In this document: positions 23,114 through 31,697 of the stretch, piece by piece
How the letters are laid out: every line of letters starts with the position of its first letter
How positions within the stretch are numbered: the stretch's first letter is position 1
Origin: Chloroflexota bacterium
Lineage (GTDB): Bacteria; Chloroflexota; Limnocylindria; Limnocylindrales; CSP1-4
Direction of reading: 5' to 3'
Length of the DNA stretch: 40,980 bases
NCBI GenBank assembly: GCA_004297395.1
Contig: SCUO01000043.1
Span: 1 to 40,980 of the forward strand
The notes under the pieces: model-generated
Databases searched by the model: none
Told to the model about the DNA's origin: nothing
The model's input: the letters and a program-made list of their open reading frames with translations, nothing else
Made by a program: the position numbers and the translations under genes

Positions 23114-23959
23114 TCACCCTCGGAGGCGAGCGCTCCAGGCCACGACGACGATGCCGAGGATGACGAGCAGCACCGTCTCCCAGATCCGGCGCGGGTCGCG
23201 CCGACGGGCCGGCGGTGTCCCATGCAGGGCATCCCACAGGAAGAAGACGAGGACCAGGAGGGCCGGGCCCAGGAGGCGCGGGATCTCCATGGCCCGGAGG
23301 GCGACCGCGCCGATGGCGATCACGATCGCGCTGGTGAGGCCAAACCAGGCGACGTCGCGAAGGTTCGAGGTCCGCAGGGCGGCGGAACGGTAGCCGAGCA
23401 GGAATGCGACGGCGGCGTCGGCGGCCGCGAGGACCGCCAGCTCCGTGCCCGTGGGCGGCGGGCCGGCGACCGTCCCGGGCTCGGGCAGGCCGCCCGGCAC
23501 CATGGCGGCGATGCCGGTGAAGCCGAGGAAGCCGATGACCAGCGACCAGACCAGGATCGCCGTCCGGTCGGCACCGGACGGTCCGGTCGAGGCGGCCAGG
23601 ATCCGGGCCTCGGTGGCGAGGACGCGGGCGATGAGCCAGGCGCCGACGAGGAGCGCCGGCGCGAGCAGCATGCCGACCGGCACGAGGCGGATCGAGCCGA
23701 GGACGGCGAAGGCGGCCACGGCCGGCACGATCAGGGACTCGACCGGGACGCCGGCAGCCGCCGCCGGCGCGTCGCTCTGGCCGAGGACCTGGAGGCTGCC
23801 GAGGGCGACGGCCACGAGAAGGCAGCCACCCACCGCCCAGGCCAGGGGGATGTCGACGAAGCGCGAGGCGAGGATCGTCGCGCTCGCGGCGAGGATCAGC
23901 TCCCGCGATGCGCCTCTGGTGACCACGCGCTCGATGGTACGACGGCCCTCACCGATCAC
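23114..23959 (-). CDS. polytopic membrane protein coupled to polX
   Basis: An integral membrane protein of about 281 residues with roughly seven to eight hydrophobic helices, Ala/Val/Leu-rich, linked by short loops; the C-terminal part (LLGPALLVLVFFLWDALHG) is strongly hydrophobic and ends in Arg. I recognise no family. Start is GTG 23959, which overlaps the polX stop by four bases (GTGA), so translation is probably coupled; longer in-frame extensions lie inside polX. Its pairing with a DNA polymerase may only reflect operon packing. Confidence 0.65.
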   Translation of the reverse strand: MIGEGRRTIERVVTRGASRELILAASATILASRFVDIPLAWAVGGCLLVAVALGSLQVLGQSDAPAAAAGVPVESLIVPAVAAFAVLGSIRLVPVGMLLAPALLVGAWLIARVLATEARILAASTGPSGADRTAILVWSLVIGFLGFTGIAAMVPGGLPEPGTVAGPPPTGTELAVLAAADAAVAFLLGYRSAALRTSNLRDVAWFGLTSAIVIAIGAVALRAMEIPRLLGPALLVLVFFLWDALHGTPPARRRDPRRIWETVLLVILGIVVVAWSARLRG

Positions 23960-25941
23960 GGGTCGTTCCGCCGGACGTACGCCAGCAGCTCGGCCCGGGA
24001 ACGGGTGTTGAGCACGACCCGCGGCTCGACCCAGGCCCGACGGGCCTGGGAGATCCCCCACTCGAGGTGTTCGAACTCACCCGTTCGGTGGGCGTCCGAG
24101 TCGATCGACAGCAGGCAACCCAGCTCGACCGCGTGGCGGGCGCGCTCGACGGCGAGGTCGAGGCGGTGGGGCGAGCCGTTCATCTCGAGGATCGTGCCGG
24201 TCCGGGCGGCCTCGGCGTAGACCGTCTCCCAGTCCAGGTCGAGGTCGTCGCGGGTGCCGATCATCCGGCCCGAGGGGTGGGCGATGACGTCGACATGGGG
24301 GTTGCGGATCGCGTTCAGCGTCCGGGCCGTGAGCTCGGCCCGGGTCTGGCGGCGACCCACGTGGAGCGAGGCAACGACGAGGTCGAACGTCGCCAGCAGC
24401 TCGTCCTCGTAGTCGAGCCGTCCGTCGGCCCGAATCTCGAGCTCGCAGCCGTGGAGCAGCCGGAAGCCCTCGGCCGGGGTCTCCGGCGGGGCGGTGCCGG
24501 CATCCTCCTCCTCGGCGAAACGGCGATTGAGCCCGGCGATGACCGCCCGCTGCTCCTCGACCCGCTCGGGCGACAGGCCGCGGGCGATCGCGAGCGAGAT
24601 CGAATGATCGGTCAGGACCTGGAAGGCGTGGCCGCGCCGGCGGGCGGCCTCGGCCATGACCTCGATGGCGTGCGAGCCATCGGACCAGTCGGAGTGCGAA
24701 TGGAGGTCGCCCCGGAGATCGTCGATCGCGACGAGCCGGGGCAGCCGGCCGCCGAGGGCGGCCTCGATCTCCCCGAGGTCTTCGCGCAGCTCGGGCTCGA
24801 TGCAGGGCAGGTCGAGGAAGGCGTAGGCCTCCTCCTCGGTCGCGAAGGTCCGGAGCTCGGCCGCGGCGCCGGTCAGCGGCTGGCCGTCCTCGCCGATCTT
24901 GAGGAAGCCCTTCTCGGACAGGCTCCAGCCGCGATCGCGGGCCCGTGCCCGGAGCCGGACGTTGTGCTCCTTCGAACCGGTGAAGTGGATGAGGTACGTC
25001 CCGGCGGCGTCCGGCGTCATGAGCATGAGGTCGATCTGCGGGCCACGGCCGCCCAGCTCGACGGTGGCCTTCGCGGCGCCCTGGTTGACGACCGCGGCGA
25101 CACTCGGCCAGGCGGTGAATCGATCGGCGACCTCGGTCGGGACATCGGCCTCGACGAGGATGTCGAGGTCACCGATCGTCTCGCGGCGACGTCGGTACGA
25201 GCCGGCCGGGACCACCCGACGGACCCCCTCGATGGCCCCCACCTGGGCCACGATTCCGGTGATGATGTCGCGGGCCTGGTGGAGAAGCAGCCGCCGCTCT
25301 CGCGACTCCAGGCCGGCGATGCCGTCGAGGATCAGCTGCTCCGTCCGACCTGACAGGCCGCGGAGGCCGCGCAGCCGGCCGGCCTGGGCGGCGTCCCGGA
25401 GCTCGTCAAGGGTCGCGATCCCGAGCGTCGTGTAGATCTGGCGAACGGTCTTCGGGCCTAGGCCGGGGACGCGGAGGATGTCCAGCAGGGTCGGCGGGAA
25501 CTCGGCCAGGAGCCGCTCGTGATAGCCCAGGCGACCGGTGGTCGCGAGCTCGGCCAGCTTGTCGGCGATGGCCTTCCCGACGCCCGGGATGTCCGGCGGG
25601 TGGTCCTCGCGGTAGGCACGGGCGACCTCGACCGGCGCCCGCCCGATGGCGTCCGCAGCGCGGTGGTAGGCCACGGTCTTGAAGACGAGCTCGCCCTTGA
25701 CCTCGAGCAGGTCGCCGATGTCGTGGAAGACCTGGGCGAGCGCGCCGTTCGAGAGGAGGGCCGGCTCGCCGGGCGCGCCGGCGTCAGCCTCGAGCGGGTC
25801 GTCGTCGGCCCGAAGATCGGCCGGCAGCTCCTCGTTCGCGACGGGCTCCGAGGCGTGGTGCTCCTCGGCGGTGGGCTTCGCGGCGGCTGGGACGGGTCGG
25901 TCGGCCACAACGTGGATGGTACCGAGGCCGGCGCCCGGCAC
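23956..25941 (-). CDS. polX: family X DNA polymerase PolX with PHP domain
   Basis: Gap-filling polymerase with 3'-5' exonuclease and AP-endonuclease activities in bacterial base excision repair. The first 60 residues are variable and acidic. Helix-hairpin-helix DNA-binding modules follow (PDIPGVGKAIADKL near 116-129 and RVPGLGPKTVRQIY near 157-170). The polymerase palm has GSYRRRR (247-253), catalytic GDLD (Asp 258, 260) and D304. The PHP domain starts near 410 with GDLHSHSDWSDG, then LTDHS, HPSGR and SDAHR metal ligands. All catalytic groups are intact. Start GTG 25941 is uncertain; GTG 25908 is possible. Confidence 0.93.
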   Translation of the reverse strand: MPGAGLGTIHVVADRPVPAAAKPTAEEHHASEPVANEELPADLRADDDPLEADAGAPGEPALLSNGALAQVFHDIGDLLEVKGELVFKTVAYHRAADAIGRAPVEVARAYREDHPPDIPGVGKAIADKLAELATTGRLGYHERLLAEFPPTLLDILRVPGLGPKTVRQIYTTLGIATLDELRDAAQAGRLRGLRGLSGRTEQLILDGIAGLESRERRLLLHQARDIITGIVAQVGAIEGVRRVVPAGSYRRRRETIGDLDILVEADVPTEVADRFTAWPSVAAVVNQGAAKATVELGGRGPQIDLMLMTPDAAGTYLIHFTGSKEHNVRLRARARDRGWSLSEKGFLKIGEDGQPLTGAAAELRTFATEEEAYAFLDLPCIEPELREDLGEIEAALGGRLPRLVAIDDLRGDLHSHSDWSDGSHAIEVMAEAARRRGHAFQVLTDHSISLAIARGLSPERVEEQRAVIAGLNRRFAEEEDAGTAPPETPAEGFRLLHGCELEIRADGRLDYEDELLATFDLVVASLHVGRRQTRAELTARTLNAIRNPHVDVIAHPSGRMIGTRDDLDLDWETVYAEAARTGTILEMNGSPHRLDLAVERARHAVELGCLLSIDSDAHRTGEFEHLEWGISQARRAWVEPRVVLNTRSRAELLAYVRRNDP

Positions 25942-26025
25942 TCGCTCACGCTGTGCGCCCTGGGCACAGGATCACAACGAACGAGCGTGACCACTTGCAA
26001 CACCCCGGCGGCGCGGGAGGCTCGG

Positions 26026-27660
26026 TTACGCCGCGATCACCCGGTCGCGGCCGGCCCGCTTGGCCCGGAGGAGGGCCTGGTCGGCCCGTTCGACGATGGC
26101 CGGGATCGGCTCGTCGGCCCCTCGGGCGTTGGCGACGCCCACCGAGACACTGACCCCCGGCACGCCGAGGCGCCCGAGATCGAGCGTCCTGACGGCCTCG
26201 CGGACGCGCTCCCCCACCTCGATCGCAACGTCCGGCCCCGGATTCCGCAGCAGCACCGCGAATTCCTCACCACCCACCCGGGCCGGCACGTCCTCCTCGC
26301 GGACCGCGGTCACGATCGCGCCGGCAACCGCCCGGAGGACCTCGTCGCCCACGGGATGGCCGAAGCGGTCGTTGAGGCCCTTGAACTTGTCGATGTCGAC
26401 CATCAGCACGGCGACCGCGTCGCCGGCTCGGCGGCGACGTGCAAGGAGGCCGCAGAACTCGTCGAAGTAGCGGCGGTTGGGGAGGCCGGTCAGCGGGTCG
26501 GTCGAGGCGTGGGTCGCGACCTCGCGAAGGGAGTAGGCGCGGGCCATGGCTGCGGCGGCCTCGACGGCGGCTGCCTCGAGGAGGCGGCGGGCCGCGCCCG
26601 GCCACGGCTCGCGGTCACGCCGCGAGAGCACGATCGCGCCGACGACCCCGGACTCGATTCGGAGCGGCGCGGCGATGGTGTGGGTCAGGCCGTAAGCGCT
26701 CCGGACGCGCTCGGCGATCCGGCGGGTGACGGCGGCGGTCCGGGTCGCGGTCGTGGGGCCGCCGCCACCCGACCCGATCCCGATGACCTCGGAGCGCGGC
26801 GACAGGAGCGTGCCGGAGGAGCCGAACGGGTGGCCGATCCCGAGATCGTCGAGCAAGCCCGCGAGCGAAGTCGCGACGCGCTCGAGGCCTCGCCGCATTC
26901 CGGCCGCGACACCCGTGGCAACCGGCCGCTCGAATCGGGCTGCGGCGGCAGGGCCGGGCCCGGACCAGGATGCGGACGCGGGCCGCGTCGGCGCCGGGGT
27001 CGGGCGTCGGGCGTGCGGGCCGGCAGGTGGACCGACCGGGCTGGGCTGTGCGGGTCCGGCCGCCTCGCTCGCCGCCGCGCCACCGACGGCCGTCGCGACA
27101 AGCTCTCGTTCCGACTCGTGGCCCCAACCCTCGGCGACACCCGCGACATCCGCGGTGCCGATCGGGATCGGGACCGCCGGCGGCGGCTCGCGATCGAACG
27201 CCGGGTCGAGGTCGGACAGCGGCAGGAGCGTGCTCGAGCTGGGCACGCCCGGCCGGCTCGTGACGAGCGTCGCCTCGAGGGCCGCGCCCTCGGGCCGGCG
27301 ACGGACGACGACGACATGATCGGCGCCGGTGCCCTCCGCGAGGTCGTCGACGATCGCGCCGACGATGGCGTCGACCGAGACGGAGCGGGACAGGCCCTGG
27401 AGGATCCGGGCGAAGTTCTCAGCCTCGGCGCGGCCACGGGCCTCGAGGCCGGCGACGGCGTTGCGATGCAGGGACGCGGCGAGGGCGGCGATCCCGACCG
27501 CGGCGACCGGGATCCAGTCGAGCCCGTCGCCGGACGTGAGGGCTCGAACGCCCGTGATCAGGCCCAGGAGGAGGAAGGCGCCGGAGAGGAGCCACCACGT
27601 CCGACGGATGGGACGGTCCTCCGCCGACGGACGGTACGGACGTGGCGTTCCGGTATGCAC
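26026..27660 (-). CDS. membrane GAF-GGDEF diguanylate cyclase
   Basis: Makes cyclic di-GMP from two GTP. Two N-terminal membrane helices (about residues 21-41 and 49-65) anchor it. A GAF-like sensory region (about 90-375) is interrupted by a long Pro/Ala-rich stretch near 200-245. The GGDEF domain starts near 385 (STDPLTGLPNRRYFDEF) and carries an active GGEEF at 463-467, with the inhibitory I-site RxxD (REED, 454-457) five residues before it, so product feedback is expected. GTG start without a strong site. It is the downstream of two adjacent cyclase genes. Confidence 0.9.
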   Translation of the reverse strand: MHTGTPRPYRPSAEDRPIRRTWWLLSGAFLLLGLITGVRALTSGDGLDWIPVAAVGIAALAASLHRNAVAGLEARGRAEAENFARILQGLSRSVSVDAIVGAIVDDLAEGTGADHVVVVRRRPEGAALEATLVTSRPGVPSSSTLLPLSDLDPAFDREPPPAVPIPIGTADVAGVAEGWGHESERELVATAVGGAAASEAAGPAQPSPVGPPAGPHARRPTPAPTRPASASWSGPGPAAAARFERPVATGVAAGMRRGLERVATSLAGLLDDLGIGHPFGSSGTLLSPRSEVIGIGSGGGGPTTATRTAAVTRRIAERVRSAYGLTHTIAAPLRIESGVVGAIVLSRRDREPWPGAARRLLEAAAVEAAAAMARAYSLREVATHASTDPLTGLPNRRYFDEFCGLLARRRRAGDAVAVLMVDIDKFKGLNDRFGHPVGDEVLRAVAGAIVTAVREEDVPARVGGEEFAVLLRNPGPDVAIEVGERVREAVRTLDLGRLGVPGVSVSVGVANARGADEPIPAIVERADQALLRAKRAGRDRVIAA

Positions 27661-27744
27661 GTACTGAAAGCATGCGGCCGTCGGCCGCCGCCGTCCAGCG
27701 GGTCGTGTGGTACCGGAGTCCCGGTGACGGCTGGTACTTCCGTA

Positions 27745-30027
27745 CTACTGGCGGCGCGCACCCCGGGCCGGCGCGGCCAGCCGATCGAAGCCCAGGTCGC
27801 GATCGCCGCCGAGCTTGGCGGTGTACATCCTGGCGTCGGCGGCAGCCACGAGGTCAGTCACGGTCCGGATGTCCGGCTCGACAGAGGCCACGCCGATCGA
27901 GACGCTGATCGGCACCGGACCGCGACCGTCCGCCACCAGCGGGTTCCGGGCGAGCTCCTCGGTGATCCGGCTGGCGACGGCCTCGGCCGCCTCCGGATCG
28001 GCATCCACCACGATGACCGCGAACTCGTCGCCACCGTAGCGGGCCGGAACGTCCGACGCCCGCAGGGTCGAGCGAACGACGTCGGCCAGGTGGACCAGGC
28101 AGCGGTCGCCGAACTGGTGGCCGAAGGTGTCGTTGACGAGCTTGAAGTCGTCGATGTCGAGCATGAGCAGGCTGAGCGGCCGGCGGGCGCGCCGGGCCCG
28201 GACGAACTCCTCGCCGAGGAGCTCGTACAGCGCGCGGTGGTTGAGGAAGCCGGTCAGCGGGTCGCGATCGGCGAGCGTCCGGGCGGCCTCGTACAGGCGG
28301 GCGTTCTCGAGCGCCATCGCGGCCTCGTTGGCCATCGTCCGGGCCAGCGCCAGGCGGCCCTCGTCGAGGGCGACGAAATCGGCCGACATGAGCTCCACGA
28401 GGCCCACCGACTGGCCCTTGGCGATGAGCGGGATCATCGCCAGCAGGCGGTAGCCCTCGCTCCGCAGGATCGCCACCTCGGCCGGGTCGGCGTCCGGCAT
28501 CTCGGCATCGATGATCACCGTCGCCTGGTCCTCCAGGACACGGCGCGTCTCGGGGTAGTCGGCGAGCAGGTAGAACGGCTCGGTCGTCCAGTTGGCTTGC
28601 GCCGGGTGCTCGCCGAGCGAGATGATCCGATCGGCCCCGGCTTCCCACGAGCTGATGGCGCAGGCATCGACGCCGAGGGCGACCGTGAGGTGTCGGGCTA
28701 TGAGCGTCCCGACCTGGCGCGGATCGAGTGTCTTGGTCAGCTCCTGGCTCATCTCGAGGAGGCGTCGCAGCTCGGCGGCGAGCGATTCGGTCCGGCTGAG
28801 GAGACGGGCCGATTCGAGGGCCGTGGCGGCCTGGTCGGCCAGGATCGAGAGGACCTGGAGGTCGTCGTTGTTGAACTCGCCCAGCCCGAGCTTGGAGAGG
28901 GTGATCACGCCGATCACGCTCTCGTCGTGGCGGAGGGGCACGACGAGCATCGATTCGGGAACCTCGTCCGTGCCCGGGATCTGGGCGCCCCGCGGGTCGG
29001 CGTTGGCGTCGGGGATGAGGAGCGGCGTGCCGTTCGCGGCGACCCAGCCGGTGAAGCCCTCGCCGACCTTCGTCCGGAGGAGCGTCCAGTCGACCTTCTC
29101 GTAGGCCCCGACCTTGCCCTCGAACGCGATCGGCACGAGCTCGTCGGCGCCCTCGAGGAGATAGACCCGGGCGTTGTGGTAGCCGACGATCGGCCCGATC
29201 TCCTCGACGATCGCCCGGCCCACCGAATCGACCGACTTGGCCCGGTTCATCCGGGCGGACGCGGCCTGGACCACGGCCATCTGGGCCGCCCGCGCGTCCA
29301 GCCGCTCGAACAGCTCCGCGTTCCGGAGGGCGAGCGCGACGTGGACCCCGAGCGCGGTCATGATCTCGACGTCCTCGGCGGTCCAGCGGCGCGGCTTGAG
29401 CGTGGCCGCGGTCAGGGAGCCGATGAGCCGGCCCGCGTGGATGAGCGGGACGAAGATGTCGCCGCGCATCGGCAGGCCGCCCCCGAAGCGGTCCTTCCAG
29501 CTGTTCGCGGGCAGGGCCCGGACGTCATCACAGACCCACGCCCGGCCGGCCGCGAGGGCGTCGCGAAGCCACGGCTCGTGGATCGTGAGGGGACTGAGGG
29601 CGGCCGCGGCGGCATCGTCGAAGCCGGCCCAGCCCACGAGATCGAGGGACTCACCCCGGAGCGTCCGCAGCAGGATCATGTCGGCCCCGGAGAGGGTCCG
29701 GGTGCTGTCGACGACGGCCCGGTTGAGATCCTCGCGATCGAACGACGTGGACAGCCGCTCGGCGACCTTCAGGAGCGCCCGGTAACGCTCGGAGCCACCC
29801 TCCAGCTCAGCCTGCTGGATGGGGCCGAGACGGGGGTTCGCGGTCTCGTCCGGGGTCGGACCCGCGGACGGCTTCGCGGCCCCTCGGTCCCCTGACCGCG
29901 GGGCGCGCGCAAGGTCGGCAACTGCACGCGCATGCACGAGCGGAGCGTCGCAGGATGCGGTGCGCCGGGGCAGCCGCCAAAGGTACCGGCGGCCTCGGCG
30001 GAGGTACCGGAGGTGCGCGCTGATCAA
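27745..30027 (-). CDS. multi-GAF GGDEF diguanylate cyclase
   Basis: A cytosolic 760-residue cyclase with three GAF-type sensor domains (about residues 85-235, 250-405 and 430-590), each with the WxGxxxxxG-like and late hydrophobic strand patterns, then a GGDEF domain with GGDEF at 665-669 and I-site RASD at 656-659. The first 60 residues are basic, low-complexity and unlike the rest; GTG 29937 may be the real start (about 730 residues). No membrane helix, in contrast to its neighbour. Ligands of the GAF domains cannot be read. It lies 84 bp upstream of the membrane cyclase, so two c-di-GMP inputs are encoded together. Confidence 0.88.
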   Translation of the reverse strand: MISAHLRYLRRGRRYLWRLPRRTASCDAPLVHARAVADLARAPRSGDRGAAKPSAGPTPDETANPRLGPIQQAELEGGSERYRALLKVAERLSTSFDREDLNRAVVDSTRTLSGADMILLRTLRGESLDLVGWAGFDDAAAAALSPLTIHEPWLRDALAAGRAWVCDDVRALPANSWKDRFGGGLPMRGDIFVPLIHAGRLIGSLTAATLKPRRWTAEDVEIMTALGVHVALALRNAELFERLDARAAQMAVVQAASARMNRAKSVDSVGRAIVEEIGPIVGYHNARVYLLEGADELVPIAFEGKVGAYEKVDWTLLRTKVGEGFTGWVAANGTPLLIPDANADPRGAQIPGTDEVPESMLVVPLRHDESVIGVITLSKLGLGEFNNDDLQVLSILADQAATALESARLLSRTESLAAELRRLLEMSQELTKTLDPRQVGTLIARHLTVALGVDACAISSWEAGADRIISLGEHPAQANWTTEPFYLLADYPETRRVLEDQATVIIDAEMPDADPAEVAILRSEGYRLLAMIPLIAKGQSVGLVELMSADFVALDEGRLALARTMANEAAMALENARLYEAARTLADRDPLTGFLNHRALYELLGEEFVRARRARRPLSLLMLDIDDFKLVNDTFGHQFGDRCLVHLADVVRSTLRASDVPARYGGDEFAVIVVDADPEAAEAVASRITEELARNPLVADGRGPVPISVSIGVASVEPDIRTVTDLVAAADARMYTAKLGGDRDLGFDRLAAPARGARRQ

Positions 30028-30054
30028 CTGGGCGGCCCGACGACGGGGGCCGAT

Positions 30055-30636
30055 TCAGCCGGCCTCGTTCGGGCCCGATTCCGTCTCGTAGTGAAGCGTG
30101 ACTCGTCCCGACGCGTCGACCTCGACACGGCCCACGACTCGACATGGGGTCCCCATCGCGACCGTGTACGGAGGAATGGACCGATTGACGAACGAACCAG
30201 CGCCGATGACGCAGTGATCGCCGATCGTCACCCCGCGAGCAACGATCGCCTGGCTACCGATGTAGGTGTTGCCGCCGATGACGACTGGCGACCGCTGGGC
30301 GGCGACCCGCCCTCCGGATACCGCCCAAGCCACGGTGTCGTGGGTGTAGATGTGCACGCCCGCACTGATGCTGCAGTGCTCCCCGATGATCAGGCCTCCC
30401 GACCCATCGAGGAGCGTGAACGGCCCGATCCAGGTGTGCGGTCCGACGGAGACGTCGCCGTAGACGTAGCTGGAGTCGTAGATGCTGGCGCCCTCGCCGA
30501 AACCGAGGTCGGCTGCCCGCCGCCAGCGATCCGAGACCAGCTCGCCGAAGGGCAGATCGCGCTGCCAATCAGCGCGCATCCGCCCCGCGAGCTCGTCGTG
30601 GAGCCGCCGAATCTGATCATCGAGCTCGTCCGTCAT
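30055..30636 (-). CDS. hexapeptide-repeat O-acyltransferase
   Basis: A 193-residue left-handed beta-helix acyltransferase of the LbetaH (WbbJ/NodL-like) group. The isoleucine/valine hexapeptide pattern runs from about residue 50 to 165 (YVYGDVSVGPHTWIGPFTLL, then IGEHCSISAGVHIYTHD and VVIGGNTYIGSQAIVARG), with the catalytic-type His in YTHDT. Acetyl-CoA-dependent sugar acetylation is the family role. The ATG overlaps the stop of the methyltransferase (ATGA), so it is coupled to it. Last gene of the glycan cluster on this strand. Acceptor sugar unknown. Confidence 0.88.
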   Translation of the reverse strand: MTDELDDQIRRLHDELAGRMRADWQRDLPFGELVSDRWRRAADLGFGEGASIYDSSYVYGDVSVGPHTWIGPFTLLDGSGGLIIGEHCSISAGVHIYTHDTVAWAVSGGRVAAQRSPVVIGGNTYIGSQAIVARGVTIGDHCVIGAGSFVNRSIPPYTVAMGTPCRVVGRVEVDASGRVTLHYETESGPNEAG

Positions 30637-31697
30637 CGGGAACCGTTGCTCGCCTTGTCGAGCACTGCCCTGACCGTGAACCCGCTCTCCTGGGCGTTGA
30701 AATGCGTGATGCGAAGGCCAACAGCCACGCACCATGCCCTGACCTCGTCTTCGGACTGTCGATGCGCATAGGCGGGGTGATACCAATCGAAGTTGATGTG
30801 ATGGTTCTCCTCGAACGACATCTCGGGGTTCCAGAAGGCCTTCGCAACGTGCCAGTAGAACAGCCGCTGGACATCGTAGGTCCCGGCCGGCACCTCGAGG
30901 AGCGGGACGTCCTCGGCGATCGTGACGCTGGCTCCGGTCTCGGCGAGCGCCTGGCCAAGCCGGGTCAGCGGCCTGAGGGCCTCCCAGGCCTCGTCCGGTG
31001 GCAGGCGCGACAGGCGATCGCGAACGTAGTCGTCGGCGAACTCACGGATCGGACCCTTGCGCCGATAGACGTAGAACATGAGCTCGCCACCGGGGGCCAG
31101 AACACGGGCGGCCGATTCGAGCGCCTGGCGGGTCGACGGCGTGTGGTGGAGCACGCCTTCGGCGATGACGACGTCAAAGGCACCCGAGCGGAACGGGAGT
31201 CGGAGGATGTCGCCCTGGACGAAGGCGGTGCCCGAGAGGTGGCCCAACCGGTTGCGGGCGACGTCGATGGCCGTCGAGAGGTCCAAGCCGAGCCACAGGC
31301 GGCCGGACCATTGTCCGTCCATCCACAGCGACGAGGTGTAGCCACCGCCGCAGCCCAGATCGAGGACGGCGTCGTGCCCTTCCAGGTACCCGCGCATCGA
31401 CTCGATCGTCGGAAAGCCGTACCGCTCGAGCAGCCAGGTACGGCCCATCCGCTGCATCGCGGGCGACAAGTAGGTGTCAGTTCGTCCCCACTTGTACCCG
31501 AAGCTCATCCCGGTCTGGGCCTGGGCGGTGGCCGACTCGGCGACGAACCGGGGAATCCCGTCCACGACTGGAAAACTGCGACCTCCGTCGGCGACGAGGC
31601 GGAGCTGGCCGGACTCTTCGCCCGCAAGCTCGAGTGGGCTGCCCGAATCGGGATCGACCAGGAGCCCCTCGATCAGCTCAAGCGGGCGAGGCGGCAC
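30633..31697 (-). CDS. SAM-dependent methyltransferase with Trm112-like N-terminus
   Basis: A 354-residue class I methyltransferase. Residues 5-53 resemble the Trm112/YcaR-type domain (LVDPDSGSPLEL and SFPVVDGIPRFV) often fused to glycan-cluster methylases. The SAM motif VLDLGCGGG is at 111-119, motif II-like GLDLS at about 137, acidic motif near LPFRSGAFDVVIAEGVLHH. GTG start at 31697 has GGAG six bases upstream and lies inside the aminotransferase gene end (20-bp overlap). Probably O- or N-methylates a sugar made by this cluster; substrate is inferred only from the neighbours. Confidence 0.85.
   Translation of the reverse strand: MPPRPLELIEGLLVDPDSGSPLELAGEESGQLRLVADGGRSFPVVDGIPRFVAESATAQAQTGMSFGYKWGRTDTYLSPAMQRMGRTWLLERYGFPTIESMRGYLEGHDAVLDLGCGGGYTSSLWMDGQWSGRLWLGLDLSTAIDVARNRLGHLSGTAFVQGDILRLPFRSGAFDVVIAEGVLHHTPSTRQALESAARVLAPGGELMFYVYRRKGPIREFADDYVRDRLSRLPPDEAWEALRPLTRLGQALAETGASVTIAEDVPLLEVPAGTYDVQRLFYWHVAKAFWNPEMSFEENHHINFDWYHPAYAHRQSEDEVRAWCVAVGLRITHFNAQESGFTVRAVLDKASNGSR

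Noticed and set aside
25946-25990. Nested short inverted repeats (CTGTGC/GCACAG and TCACGCT/AGCGTGA) before polX
   Set aside because: Arms are only 6-7 bp with a large asymmetric loop and no T run; too weak to call a terminator or operator.
25519-29895. A 1458-codon plus-strand open frame
   Set aside because: Antisense to polX and both GGDEF genes, which have intact catalytic motifs; composition is Arg/Gly/Asp-rich as expected of a shadow frame.
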